A stretch of DNA of 64,000 nucleotides from Ascidia mentula (lineage: Eukaryota > Chordata > Ascidiacea > Phlebobranchia > Ascidiidae). This document shows positions 1-30,499 of the stretch, in pieces; the first letter of the stretch is position 1, and each line of letters begins with the position of its first letter. The notes beneath the pieces are model-generated. The model did no database searches. It had not been told where the DNA came from and saw only the letters and a list, made by a program, of their open reading frames with translations. A program made the translations under genes and the position numbers. The stretch is taken from NCBI GenBank assembly GCA_947561715.1, contig OX387197.1, positions 18,708,266 to 18,772,265 of the forward strand. The letters are read 5' to 3'.

Positions 1-17219
<17,219 letters not shown>

Positions 17220-20200
17220 AATCACCCCCCTGTGTATATAATGTGCTGCGATTTACACATTTTTTTCCATTTAAATTCTAAATCCCCGTGACGTCACTAT
17301 GTGATGTAATACTTTTGTTTACTAATATATATGTGGAGGTTATATTTATCATAACGTCCCGCAATCTTGCGGGAGATTTTCCCGGTGTGCGGTTTTTGCA
17401 ACTCACTGTATTGTATTTGGACGTAAACGTAAACAACAACCATTTCGTAGCAACGAAAAGTATGAAATCGCGTTATGTCACGTGTTCTCTTTCCACAAAT
17501 TCCGGAATAGAAACAACGCCAGGAAAAGTGTTTCCAAGTATTTCCTCACGTCAACTTTGAAAACATGTAGGCTTGGTTTTAAACACAGGGTTAAATAATA
17601 GCCGCCGTCGTCATTTCAACCTTTCTAACCGAACCAAAACCTCTGGCAATCCCCACATTATAAGTGCTGCTGTCGGCCGCGTTTTTTCCGTGCAATACCG
17701 CCATCCGCCTGGTGCCTGTACCGTGTCCGTAAAAGATCTCTTCTTTCGCCTGATGTCACATAATCGAGGACGAACTAGCAATTGTCGCCTGTAGCGTAGA
17801 AAATATACCAGTAGACAAACACGGAATGTATATTTCTATCTGTAACCGTCTGTACCCTTTTCGTAATTCTCCTAGCGAAATTTCCGTATTCATGCGTCCG
17901 TTTTTGCGAGTTATTAGCCGCCATACCCTGTTCCTATGATTTGCAGGCACCGCGTGCGCTCACTGGCTTGAGCGCTGACCTGCAGCGAGTCCTACTGTAT
18001 AGCTTTCTGTTCATATAACGCTTATTTTTCTGACCTGCGCTGGTGAAAAGTTCGTTTTGCTTTACGAGATAAAGGTGGACTAGCAAACCTCGGCTAAGTT
18101 AAAAGCACCTTATATTAAACCTTTTCCTTAAGCCCAGCAAGACGACTTTCACATTTTTCGTTGATTATTCGGATTATGCCTCATCGTTTTTTTATGAATA
18201 TGGAATATCAATTTCCCACCATACAGAACACGTAGTTTATTTGGTGTTTGTCCTGTCCTTTTGTAGTTCATCTAAATAAACAGGTTGAAACTAAACCTGT
18301 AAAAAGACTGCGAAACCTTTCTTCTTTGGCGATCGCCTTTCTTTTGAACAAACTTTTTTCTATTAACAAATGCTTTTACGTTGTTGCGTACTCTTGCATT
18401 AGAGATGCAAATCAAACATCGACAGTGTGGGTTGTGTGCATGTTCATTTTTACCTTCCTTGTTTTGGCGGTAATCGCCTCCTCTCTGTTGTTCTCATGCC
18501 GATTCGTCCGTCCAAGCTAACCGTTGTGAATACATCCGTAGCGCCCGCGCTTCGCACACAGGCGATAGCATTTGACCGAGAAAGTAAACCTGCTGATTGA
18601 CGTGAATGTGTTCATATGTTCAAGAAAGGCAGTTGCAGGTGTATGTGTAAGATAACGGACCTCCACCTCATTACATTATTAACTTCCATTCCGGAAATTT
18701 AACTAAAAAAACACCTTTCTTCCATCGTAACGTTACTGATACGATTGGGCCGATCTGACCTTGGGTCTGCAGATCGCCGTCAAGCTCGATCACACATCGC
18801 CACGTAGACCGAGATTATCGTGTCACAAACAGAAGCGCTTCCTGTGCGAGCGAAAAATTTGCGGCCGTGCCGCGCGTAAGTTGGCGTTGCTGGGCGACAG
18901 TCACGTGACTGGCTGATGCGGTATATGACTCATGGCGGAATATGGCATTGTGCGCGTGTTTAACCACAAATCACAGCCCGTTTCACACAGTGGCGGTAGT
19001 CCGGTCACTAAAAACGATGCAGGTGGGACTTTATAATCGTTTCTGGCGCCTCACCGACCTGCATCACCTTATCGTCAAGAGTCAGTGTTCCAACAATGTT
19101 TTATTGCAGCATGGCCGCTGTAGCATGCATCAAACTATCCTCTGTAAATAGGGGTTGTAAGGATTCTTAACCATAAAACCGTCCAATAAACATAAAACTC
19201 GAACAAGACCCCATTTTCCGGACGTTAACAAAAATATTGGTTGCACCGCTGTTCCGTTTCCTGAACATAAACTGATTCCCACATGCAGTCTCTCCATGAA
19301 ATGGCATCTGTCGGCTTGTGTGTTTGGTGTGGCAGAGCGCACACTTCATGGCTTGCTGTGTCTAGAGCCCCACTCCGCTGCTGAAGTAAGTCGGTACACA
19401 GGTGGCTTATTGAATACGGATGCAGAACACCTTTTTGCAACCTAGCTGTCTTTTTCTACTGCAGACGTCCCTTCCGAATAGTGTATATATATAAAGGTCA
19501 GCTCTTGAACTTGAAGGATAGAGATAGAATACGAGTAACAGTTCGTAAGTTTCTTGATGCGATGCTTTGTGATAAAAGTGAAGACCACATTGTAAATTGC
19601 AAAACTCTTCTGATAGGCTAAGTTAGCAAATTCGGTGTGTAAACTGTAACAATGTTTTAATTTTCTACCCATCTCATGATTAAAATCGATTGGCAGGTGT
19701 TGGTAATAAGAACAATAACCGTAAGATATGCGGTTTTATATCAGGAGAAAGGCGCCTTTTAGGCAGCACCGCGGAAGCAAGATGGCCTCTTAATTTTCCG
19801 ATTAGCGTTTAGAGTTGTGCATAATTACAGCGACGGGCTATAGGCCAATACTTCCTGTCTTGCGTATATACTGCCCAGTTGTGTCGCTGATCTTTGGAAT
19901 ATCAACAATTAACAGCTTTCCCGGATAAGTTCCAATGGAAATAGTTTCTGTATTACAAGGCCTTGAATTATTACAAAATTTGCAAACATTTAGTTGCGAA
20001 AAAATGCTTTTTTATTTTGGAAAAACCTACCCTTAGTTTAAGAGTAACTTAGCGCACATAGCGGTTTGGTCGACAAAGGCGTGCATATTTTAAATTCAAC
20101 GTGATCCGCTGACAATGAGCTTTTATTCAAATAAAGTGCTGTTGATTTGAATGATTAATGCAACATCCGGACTTTTGCACACTATCACGGATCCTATGCT

Positions 20201-20913
20201 GTAGTTAGGGTTGAGTACAAGAAGTTTATCGGCCGCCACGCGTTTTGCTCCCAATTCCATATGGGATATTTTGTTGTTGTGCGCTGTGACCAGCACCGTA
20301 ATAATTACTACAACGACGCAATTCGTTTCGGAAGCCTTCTTGTGCACGACAAGATTTTTTCAAAGACTATACGCGCAACTTAAGGGCAAATTCTCTGTTC
20401 CGGGCAGGTTACGACATTTGCAAACGTCTATTGTAAACATTTTTTAACCTATATCACCGAACACAAGAAGGCGACATCAACAAAATTTTTAATGCATGCC
20501 GTATTCTTGGTAAAGGTGTGTAGAGACGGGTTTAATCACATGTACAGGCCCATTTGCAACGTTCATGCGACCGGCTGGTGATTTATGGCTGGCCTTTTTT
20601 GTACGCCATTTCCGCAACGCCAGCCGTAGTAGCTATGTGAAGCTAGCTGCCTCAGCCTGTCCGCGCATATACTCAGATACTCAGTAACAGTCAGAAGCCA
20701 TTGGCCGCATAGAGATTGGCCAGAGTTCATTTTTGTGTAAACAGTTTTGCTGTCTTGTTTTACGCTGCCGCCATCCTTGAGAGGACAGAGAAGAAAATCT
20801 TGTAATCAACCAGATAATTTTGTGCAACGCAGGAAGAATTAACCAAGAAACTTTTGCTGTATTTTCGCGAAATCCTGAAGCCGCCAGTTGTAACATACTC
20901 AGAAGAAGTAGGC
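17220..20913. other. Intergenic region between kinase and RTP-like gene
   Basis: This holds the 3' end of the kinase transcript and the 5' region of the RTP-like gene. I see no exon with homology to a known family; the ORFs here are short and unsupported. A possible AATAAA lies near 18275. The stretch 18740-18960 is richer in CpG than its surroundings and may be regulatory. Confidence 0.4.
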
Positions 20914-23900
20914 ATGGCTTCCACCGTAGCAATTCCGCAATTTTACAACTTTCCCGGCACCATTCCCGGGCCCCTTCCTGGCCCAATACCGACTCCGATG
21001 CCCCAGGCCACTATTCCGATCACCACCGCATACGGGGGCAACCCTCCTAATGGGGCGACACAATTCCAGAATCTCCAAATTCCCACCATGCAAGTGCCCA
21101 TCGTTCCAGTGGGCGGAGGCTGCTACAACGAGTAAGTGGTTTGTGTTTTTTTTTTATATAAATACCTTGATTTAGTGAAATTAGTGGGTGATGTTGAAAA
21201 AGTTTATAAATACTAATGTTTGATTCTCTTATTATGCGCCGGGAACGGCACCGTGTAGAAAAAACTACAAATTATTTTATGTGTGGGACGAGTTTAAAGC
21301 TAGGCGTTTAAATAATCCACACGCACATCAACTCGGTAACGGTTTTTCTCATTGCAACCTGATGCCAAACGACTTGGCACTTAATGACGTTGAAGGGAAA
21401 TTATTGGAGATGTCTATTTCAAAGATATTTTGCGACGTGAAGTGTTATCTTGTAAACCCCTACACGTTGAGATACACTGTAGAGAATATACGTCAAAGAA
21501 TTGCGGAGTGGTACACTGTCACTAATTGCTACAAAGACATTAACGGTGCGACACATAGGGCGGTAATGCCTACGTGGCTTGACGTGTTTGGTGTCACAAT
21601 ATAGAAAGCTAACACTAGTGATTGACGTATTGGCTGTAATAAAATGACAACACACTAATATTTTGCGTTGTATATTTAGGGTGGTTTTGTAATTGCATCG
21701 ACAGCATGTGGTGCCACAATAAATAGGCAAAAAATATTTCGTGACAAGATAGTTGGCCAATGGTTTTTATTCTTTGTTTTCGTTACGTGAACAATGTAAT
21801 TAATTTAAAAAAAACATTCCCAATGCGACTTTAATTTGAACAGCCGTATATCCTCAAAACATGTGTGCACACATCATAGAGACACCCGGCTTCCAGTAAT
21901 TGGAGGCACTGCATGCGCGGTCCTTATGGCGCCTGCACATTGCTTAAGTCGGGATCATAGCAAGGGAAACAACAGGGTAGGTTGGGAGGTGTGATGGCTG
22001 CGCCGCGCATAATAGACGCGCAGACGGTCGCTCTGTATTATCACAAGGCAGAGCTCGGTGCTGTGATGCTGCTGCGCGGAAGTGCTGCACAGGAAGCCTG
22101 AAGGATCGCTTCCCTCCGCTCGCATCAGAGAACCAGCACTTTACACACACACACGCACTAACTGAAGGCTGCTGCTATACTGCTGACCGCCAGTAAAGTC
22201 CTATCTGATTTGCTGATTTATAAATATACGTGTCTAATTTGTTCACTATAGTTGGTGCTGTATGTCATGTCAACACACTTCAGGTTGACGCCAATGTAAA
22301 TTTTAACATATCCTTTTTATGGTGTGCTTACAAAGTAAATATACATGGCCTACTACACCGTGACACAGTTCAAGGGTAAACATAAACAAGTAAATCGCCA
22401 CCAGTAGAACGGATGTTTTTGCATAAAAATCGACCTCACTGTGCCGACTGTGCCCTCTGCAAAGAAGGAAGAAAGCTTTGCTTAGTTTCGGCCAGCTTCG
22501 TGGTTTCAAAAACGATATTTGACTGACCCCGTTTTCGGCGGCGCCAACCTCCAAGTACATTTTTTCGTGCTGGAAAAAACAAAGAAACATGCAAAGATTT
22601 TATGTTTTGACTTTCGCAAACTTCGTTGCACTTTTGGACTCACAGCATGCGTATTCATAGCTAAATATAGCGCGACTAAAACAAACCTAGCTTGTTGGAT
22701 GTGCGAAGTGACCTGACTAATCCCATGGTGTCCAAAACATCTTGTAGCAATTCTTGCCGAACCAAGTTAATTATAATTCACGTTGCTTATGTACGAGATT
22801 TGTTTAATTTCCTACCAGTTTTATGCGTCATTTGACGCTGGCTGTTATGCTTTCGCCATATGGCATTTCAGTGACATTCAGGCGACATTTTTTCCACTTT
22901 TAGATTTTTTTTATAGGCGTTGTTTGCAATCAGTCTCATACTTTTAACTCTCGCAAATGCGTGCGTGCCACTGTTTTCGGTTCATCTAAAATTACACATT
23001 TTGCCCAGAAAATTGTCTACAATAGTTTTTGAAACAAATACCTTCCACAGTTTCATTCCCACACTGCCCATCCCAACTTGTGGCTGCGTAAATCGCATTG
23101 CAAAATCGTATTGGCAAATATTTCGATCAAAATTCCTGTTTCTTGTTTCAGTGGCATGGAAGTTGTTTGGCACGGAGAGTTCAGTCGTCTGTTCAGCACA
23201 TTTTACCCACCTCACGTGTGGTACCTCACAATCACCAATTCTGCACCGCCGCTGAAGTGGAAATTCCATCGGGATAGCGCCAAAGTCCGCTTTTGCTGTC
23301 AGGTGTGGACTAGTTTTTAAGAATAAAAGCTGCTGCTTTAATATACATTGTGTCTACGTGACTTTGGTTGCGTCTATATCGTTATAAGGCGTTGCTTTCG
23401 CAAGGGCCTATTTTCTTGCCCATATACGTTGCTAAGACCACTCCATGCATGCAAATTGTTTAATTCGGAAACTCCATATGTCACGTTCCTAAACGCCATC
23501 TTTTAGGTTGTCGATAAGTGACATATGGTTTTTTGGTCACCATGCCAGTTTTTGTCATTGGCTCGACCATCGTGTGAAATATAACAAAATGTGGTTTGTT
23601 TACGTGGATACAATAAAACCCCGGCAAAAAATTTAAAATTTTAATTTTTTTTAAAAAATTTATTCAGGACTGCGGCAACGGTTGGACGTCAATGAAAGGT
23701 CGAGTCACCTTCTGGTTCCACCTAGACTACGCCACAAACAACGGCTACGTGCAATTTAAACTATACGGACAGCAGTGCAAGAAGTGCAACTCGGGCAAGT
23801 TTGAATACGTGATGTGGTACCCCGAAGAAGTTTCCAAAGTAAGTTTTTTCGGTCCTTGTAACGTGCTGCATGTTTTGTCAGAATTTAATATTTGTTTAAA

Positions 23901-26900
23901 AACGGCCTTCGAAGTTGTTGGCGACTATTTGGGTTTTACATGTGTGAGCAGAGGTTTTAGCAAATTGCCTGAGTCAAACTGGGTTTTCCCATTCAGTATA
24001 ATTTTAGCTTCAAATGTATGGTGCAAGAATACTATAGGTTACAACATTTTCAATGAAACTACCCAAGCAAAACAATACATTTTAGTAACGAATGTAAAGC
24101 CGTATGATATAGTGCATCTTGGGGACCGCAGTTTTGCTATTGTCAATACATACATTTAGATGGCAGAACAGAACAGTGGGCGTGTTTCGGGCAAAATAGT
24201 TTTGCAGAAATGCGCCACTTGCACTGTGAACCGTTGGCGCATGTCACGCGTTTCATGACGAGCATTATTAAACAGGCGGTCAACAGATATTACACATAGC
24301 GATTTCAAAAACTTATTAGGAAAAGCCTGTACATACTTTCAGGCGTATGTTACACGGCCATATTGTGAATATGCTGCCCGTTCTCAAACCCCTTCCCTCC
24401 ACGAAACCTCCCCACGTCAATAAACACAGACCCTCAATTTCCTGAGAAATTGTCGCCCGATCAATACGGTCTTTGACAATATGTTTCCCTCCCGGCCCAT
24501 CGCTACATTTCCATTTGGACGCTGATGTGCAAATAATTTTCCAAGTACGTTTTGGCCGTCCGTGCAGCCGTGCGAACCCCTCGGCCTATGGTCGCCAATA
24601 ACCGGCGTTTGCTTTATTCTTTCTTCCAGCCAAGCAAACAATGGCGGGCACAGCGTTTGTGTTCATCGCTGCATAGTGTTAGTCAAAATAGATTCATAGA
24701 ATTTGAACCCAAATCGTGGAACTCCAGTAGCGCGTATCGACCCTATTGTTGTCGGAAAAACTGACGCTAGTGGGTTTCATACGACTTTTATGAACACGAA
24801 TTCAGTAAAAACGCTTACATTTAAAGACCAAAATGGTTTAATCACATTAGGATGGCAAAGGTTTTTTTCTGAGGTTTGTATACTGTTTAGTTATTTGTTT
24901 AAGCGCTGGGTAACTTACAAATGCGTTTTCGTCAACACGTATTAAATGCGCTCTTTTCCGAAAGCGGGAAATGTTTATTAGAGGTTCCTAGGATGTGTTT
25001 TTTTTCAACCATCTGTTCAACAAGCGATATTTCATTATTGGTTCGCTCAAAAAATGCGATGTATCAGGAATTGACGATCATGCCAGCAAAGACCTGACAC
25101 CTCACCACATAATACAATCACCTATTTCCGCAAATGTAGCAATGTGTTCTAGTGGTTTGTCATTTGGTCATCAATAGCGCTGCATGGTTATGCCGGAAGC
25201 AGGTTTTCCCAGGGACCACGATCGTTTGTTAAAACGTAAAACACAAATTTTGCTTCGCTGTGTGTGGAAATAAAGTTTTTATGGCGGTGAAGTTTTCGTC
25301 AGAAAACATCAGGATTCTTCGATTCTTTTGAAACTCAATGCGAGAAAGGAAATCCGAACAAACATAGCGACCGCCCGCTATAGGGGCAATGTTTGGGCCT
25401 AATAAAAGTCAGCGTAGTCAGCTTTGGTTGAATGTTGAACTTATATTATCATGGGATTAATTTCCACCGCATCGCAGTCATGGTTCCATGATTGCAAAAA
25501 TTGTATCGTTACATTGGTCCACGCCTATAGCCTTATTTTCAACATTATATAATTAACTTCATATTTAACAAACAGGTCTGTTATTACCAGTAGTGCAGAG
25601 ACGACACGCGCGGTCGCTAACAATAGACGCCCTAGCACAGTTAGTTATACCATCCGGTCCTGGTGTTCCGATGTCGACTCGGTCCCATTGTTGTCCAATG
25701 CACCGCTTTATCGACGCGGTTTTGGTTTGTGCATAGTGGTAACGTAGGCACTTTCGTTCAAACCCTAAATATAGTAAATCCTGACCTGTACAGATTAAAG
25801 GAACTATAAGAATGAAACCGATTTGAAGCCTCTAAACTGTATTGAAACTTAGACTGCATTACTGATGCTTATATTTTACATCAATTAAGGTTTTCTTTAT
25901 TTACTGTTGCCCTAATTTACTATTTTATTTAGGTAATGTGCAACGTGTACAACAAGGTAGGGCAGACATACTATGGGTTTTTGCAACCACCAATCAGAAT
26001 TGATAGAAGACCGGGACGTCCCAGAAACCAACACAATTCAGATCTTTGCCAAGCTTGTAGAGACGGAGAATGCGACCAGGTACAAAAAAGTAGAAGTTTT
26101 GTTGATTTACACCCAGATAAATAACATAGCAGTTGCGCATATTTATACCTGCAAACAATACAGTATGGCACTTTTAACAATAAGACAGCGAAGCCAATGC
26201 GACGGGTGCAACCAACCTCTCACACATTTTGGTGTCTATTAATTTGTGCAGTCGTTTTAATCCTAATGAGATGTCACAAATTTGCAGCGTAAAAGTTGAA
26301 AACCCAAACTTATAAATTAATGATTTTTTTTTCAGCAAAGATATAAGAATTTTAAATAAGTGTGTTTGTATTCTCAGGCCCGTCCTATAAAGTCACTGTA
26401 CAACATTGGCGGAATGGTGCAGGCGCCAGTCGCCATACCAGCACCTCCAGTACACGACTCGATCGAAACTGCAACAAGCGGCTCCAGCCCCGAACCTCCG
26501 ATACAGCAGACAGTCACCGTGGTGCAGGGTTACGCCTCTTCCCAAACCAGCGACTCTTCCGTCTCTCCGTCTACTTCCAACACTAGCCAGGGAATCATTA
26601 CGTCACCGATTACCATTACCGGCAGTATGCAACCTATCCTTACCTACTCAATCATCCCACCAAAGTCAGCAGCCCTCTCCGCCACATCGTCGCACTTTAT
26701 GCCACAGAATCCGCCACCTGCGCACGCTAATGGTCATTACATCTACCACCCGAATCCCTTTCCACTGGTGAATGGTGCGATTCCCGGAATTCCGCCACCA
26801 CCGCCAGTTATGCCGATGCTGCATGTGAAACCACAGTTGGCCAAACTACCAGTCAACGGCCAGACAGAATCTAAGGATGCTGATGATGATGATGATGATG

Positions 26901-27082
26901 ACGTTTCTGTGGTGATTAATCGAAAACCGAAAGATTCCGATAAAGTTAAAACTGACGGGAAAGAGGCGGCAAATGCGGGTGCGGAACAAAAGGAGTCGCA
27001 AGATTCAAACAATGTCGGTGCACAAAAAGAAGACAAGGAACAGGTGAAGAAAGATGAACTCGTGAACGTGCTGCCAGCTTAA
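20914..27082 (+). CDS. Receptor-transporting-protein-like 3CxxC zinc protein, 5 exons
   Basis: Exons 20914-21131, 23152-23302, 23668-23838, 25933-26079 and 26378-27082 join in phase to 463 aa. Residues 1-72 are proline-rich. Residues about 79-229 match the zf-3CxxC/RTP fold: a WHGEF start, Cys122/Cys125, a conserved FWFHLDYA strand, the KLYGQQCKKC motif (Cys160/Cys163), and Cys219/Cys222 with Cys227 near the end. Vertebrate RTPs help odorant, taste and other GPCRs reach the surface, and RTP4 acts in antiviral defence; a chaperone-like role is inference. The tail (230-463) is Pro/Ser/Thr-rich, then has an Asp run (26882-26900) and a Lys/Glu-rich end. It has no hydrophobic segment, unlike vertebrate RTPs, which end in a membrane anchor. 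ZAR1 proteins share the fold, but the strand before CKKC fits RTP better. The start is the first ATG in the exon-1 frame. Confidence 0.85.
21870..22200. other. GC-rich island in intron 1 of the RTP-like gene
   Basis: About 300 bp inside the first intron are clearly richer in G+C and CpG than the AT-rich surroundings, with several GC-rich 8-10-mers and a short CA repeat at about 22143-22156. It could be an alternative promoter, an enhancer or an inserted element. No ORF here is convincing. Confidence 0.35.
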
Positions 27083-27790
27083 AAAGGATGCTTGTCAAAT
27101 TTTTTTGCATGAGCTTACGGACGTCATTCACTACTTTTAAAACGACCAGTCTATTGCAAATTCAAAACGCTAACGAAAGGCCGTCACAAATGCTTCTATC
27201 TATGCCATTCGAGTCACCAAGGACTGCCTTTCCTTTACGCTCCGCAGCAAGTGTTGAAATTTATTTCAAGTGATTTGCCAAGACGTCGGCCATGACCATG
27301 TAGCCCACAACCCCCGCATGTGCTAACCTATTCTTTCTTTCATTCATCATTCCTTTTGCCACCAAGCTTTTTTTAGTCGCAACACTGTTTGATATCACTC
27401 CCTTCGCATTGAAAAACATTTTCTTACAGATCCATAGGGTAACGTGTCAGCCTATTCTTTTGTCAGGCACTCTCACGCTCTAATTTCCCGAGGAGCAGTT
27501 AGATATATTTAAAGACGACACGCTTTCATTCCCAGGTGCTCCTACACTCACAAAACAATACTGCTTCGTATCCCACCAGTAACTGTAGCATGCTATCAAC
27601 TCCATCTTGAGACGTTTATATTTTTGTGTAATGTCCACATGCGCTTTGCAGCTTAACCATGCGAAACATTTGTTGAATCAGCTTCTTCACTTTTAAATAA
27701 AATAAATACAAAGGTAAAATAACAAGCAACGCATGAGCACTGGAAGCCAATGAGTGCAATCGCGCAACTGACACAATCAGATTAAAACTC

Positions 27791-28965
27791 TTTGCTGCCA
27801 TCTAGCAGACATCATCTCGTCCGAACAACCATCGACGCCTTTACAATAGTCGCGACAAAAATACGTCCTTCGCTGGCCAGTTAAACCTGTATGTCACCAT
27901 GATGTCTTTCTTTCGTTTTCTTGTTGCCCTGTGCTGCGAGAAATGGTGATCATCATCAACCGTTGATTACAGCAAGTGTATAAAAAAATTTAAGAATTTA
28001 AACAAACGTTCATAGTTTTATCATCATAGCTTATTTGCTAGTTGTGTTTGTGTGTTGTGATGTTGCCTGTGGTTGTAACCGTCTTCTTTCGATCTGCAAC
28101 GCTTTCCTAATTTTTAAACTTGGTTTTAATAGATTTGTATCAAACATTGTGGCTAAACATTCATCGTTTTAACGTCCGAATACCGAAAAACGTAACAAAA
28201 TCAATGACCAATTTTCTGTGTTTGCAAATCTGGTCTGATTTACTTTACTGTGTCCAGTGCATTCATCCGCGTGCTTCGTGTACTGTATAAATGTAGATTC
28301 GTTTGTGATGTATATTTACAGCTGTATTGTGATGTGGCTTTGAATGTTTTGCCGATTTACGCTGCGCCAATACGCGCACCAGCCCTCCACCAAATGTTCT
28401 TCAGTCGCAGAATGCCTACAAAGGTCTTTCTGGCGGCAGTTTGCTTGTATTTTTTCTTATCTATTTGCCCATAAGCAAACAACTTTTCAAAAGCCGGTTC
28501 AAAGGCAAGTTCCACAGCAGCAACCTATTTATGTGTCAATCCCTTGTTAACTACGGGACGACTGCTGTACGTCTGTATGTTTGTTGTAAACCACTTTGTA
28601 TATATCTGTGCTGTGCCGTCTTTGTCGTTGAAGCAACGGGTTTCAATTTCAATTTTTAATGAAAACATTATGAACAAATGCTATCGTTTATCTTACCAAT
28701 GCAATTTAGTACAATATATTTCGGCCATTTTTTGCCAATCTAGGTTTAATACCGGAGAAAACAAAAGCTAATAAAACTTGTTTGGTTTGTAAAGGTTTGT
28801 GGTCATTGTTTGTTGTTCATGCAGGGTTGAAGTCTGGACAAAGATGCAAAACTCCCTTCGATTCCTTCCATTTTAAGATTTGTAGGCAAAACACAAGAAA
28901 TTTCGACTTCGAAACCTACCCTGTTGCATAAGTTTAGGCTATGTCATAGCTAGCAACATCTATCT
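27791..28965 (+). repeat. Duplicated flank block D1, copy 1 (interrupted)
   Basis: 27791-28196 and 28773-28965 align in order with 31381-31995, each with scattered mismatches. Between the two halves copy 1 carries about 575 bp (28197-28772) missing from copy 2. No clear target duplication or inverted ends mark that extra piece, so insertion in copy 1 and deletion in copy 2 remain equally possible. The block lies on the 3' side of the minus-strand family member at 29776, as copy 2 does for the member at 32537. Confidence 0.7.
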
Positions 28966-29775
28966 TCATGTACAAGCAAAACGTTCCAAAAACTGTTGAT
29001 GTAGTTTAAAGGAACGAAATACATAAATTTGTTTTCTATCGAGTGTCGCAACCTGCTATACCTAACAGGATAACATGAGCTGTCTTCTCCGCACGGTGGC
29101 GTACAAGTGTTTAAGTCCGCTGTCGGGTATTGTCGGTTGTTAGGCCATTTTTGTAACCAAACTCTTTCCCCACGATAGATACAATGTTGAGTAACTTAAC
29201 CTGGTTTAATCCTATTAATTCCAATGCCTGTGGCTATTATCAAACAAGGGCTTTGAACTATTATATAAAAGGCATCAAAAAGAGTAAAGTTTACGTACAC
29301 CATTTAGCGGTTTACAAGCTTCACATACATAAGCGAGTTAAAATTTACATGAAACGCATACCGGGTAACTGTATTGTTTAATAAAAACCGCTGTACAACA
29401 AGAAAAATAACAAAAAAAATTATTTCTAGTAAACGTTACGCAAACGTATTGAAATAACTATGAGTCATTTCATTTCTTACGTTTCTTTTAAACCATGTCC
29501 TGGATTGTTTGCGAGACATGTTTGTCAGTCATTAATCTTTTTGTTCTTTTTTGCGTCATTACGTTTCATTGGTTTTAAGGTTGCCCTGTGAATGGTGAGA
29601 ATTCTGTTTCACCACTGCGTTGCGGATGCCACACTTTGTCAACAAGTCTACTTGTTTGTGTTATGAAATTGTTGCAATCGTTTATTGCTTTTAAACTTGT
29701 CCATTTTATTAATATACAATGCGTCTAAATGATTTCACGAAGAGAAAAACGCAAACTGTCCACAGGTTACAGCTT
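28966..29775. other. Intergenic stretch 3' of the first family member
   Basis: No gene seen. A short inverted motif, ggtgagaattctgtttcacc, at about 29599-29618 has near matches at about 49019-49038 and 63091-63110, also in the flanks of family members. Confidence 0.4.
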
Positions 29776-30319
29776 TTATAGACCCATTTTCCTCTCCCAC
29801 CCAGACGAATATACGCAGTTGGCAACATACCTACGTTGCTGTTGCCAAATACATTACCCAAGAAAATTGCAATGTCGAACAACTCCACTTCATTAGTTGT
29901 GGTGGCACGTCCAAACAGACAACCATTTTGAGCAATTCCTGTTTTATATGAATGTAAGTAGTGAGATTAATAGGACAAGTATCATCATACAATGGATTTG
30001 AAACATCAAAAAGCGTAAATGCAGCATCTGTCGTCATTTCGTTACCTAAGCAAGGTAATTTTTTAACATCTTGGCATTTCCAAAAAGTTTGGGTAACAGC
30101 ATATTTGGCCTCTTCCTTGGTGAATTTATATCGATTACGTTGCAAGTCCAACTTTTCAATTACTCCAGTAACCGATTGTTTCTTCGCTTGAGCCGAAACT
30201 TTCCATAGAAATCCTTGTCCAAAACTTCCATTTGAAGATATGTAGGCTATGTTTCCAAAGTTGTATTCCGGTTTTGGCACTTCGGTGAGACACGAAAAGG
30301 CATAATCAAGTAATGACAT
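29776..30319 (-). pseudogene. Orphan family member 1 (subfamily B), frameshifted
   Basis: The frame opens at an ATG (30319) reading MSLLDYAF and runs for 162 codons, but the family's C-terminal half continues in other frames. Alignment with the neighbour at 32537 shows one 1-nt loss in a run of A just before the GIxQN(G/R)C motif, and a second shift near the FG..VRYVA motif, after which the frame ends at a TAA (29776-29778) in the homologous place. Conserved family residues before the break are GNIAYIS, the LWKV tryptophan, and the AFTLF block. A TATA-like tataaaacgg lies about 25-30 nt upstream of the ATG. Two independent shifts argue for decay, although errors in homopolymers cannot be excluded. 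Confidence 0.75.
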
Positions 30320-30499
30320 TACAGTTCTTGTCTTAACAGGTCCGTTTTATATTTAAGCATGAAGTTAACCATGTTTGGCGAAATTGCGTTAACTCCCCTG
30401 ATAGCCTTATAAAAACTGACGCAGCGATGATTCTTAAAAGGAGCGTACAATTCTAACTGCACCTAGACAACAGCAGGCTTTCTCATCCGATGTAGGTGG

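Noticed and set aside
21281..21604. 107-codon frame in intron 1 of the RTP-like gene
   Set aside because: No ATG at its start, no recognisable similarity, and an opposite-strand frame of similar length overlaps it.
26882..26900. GAT repeat as a microsatellite
   Set aside because: It encodes the Asp run in the RTP-like tail and stays in frame; noted within that gene.
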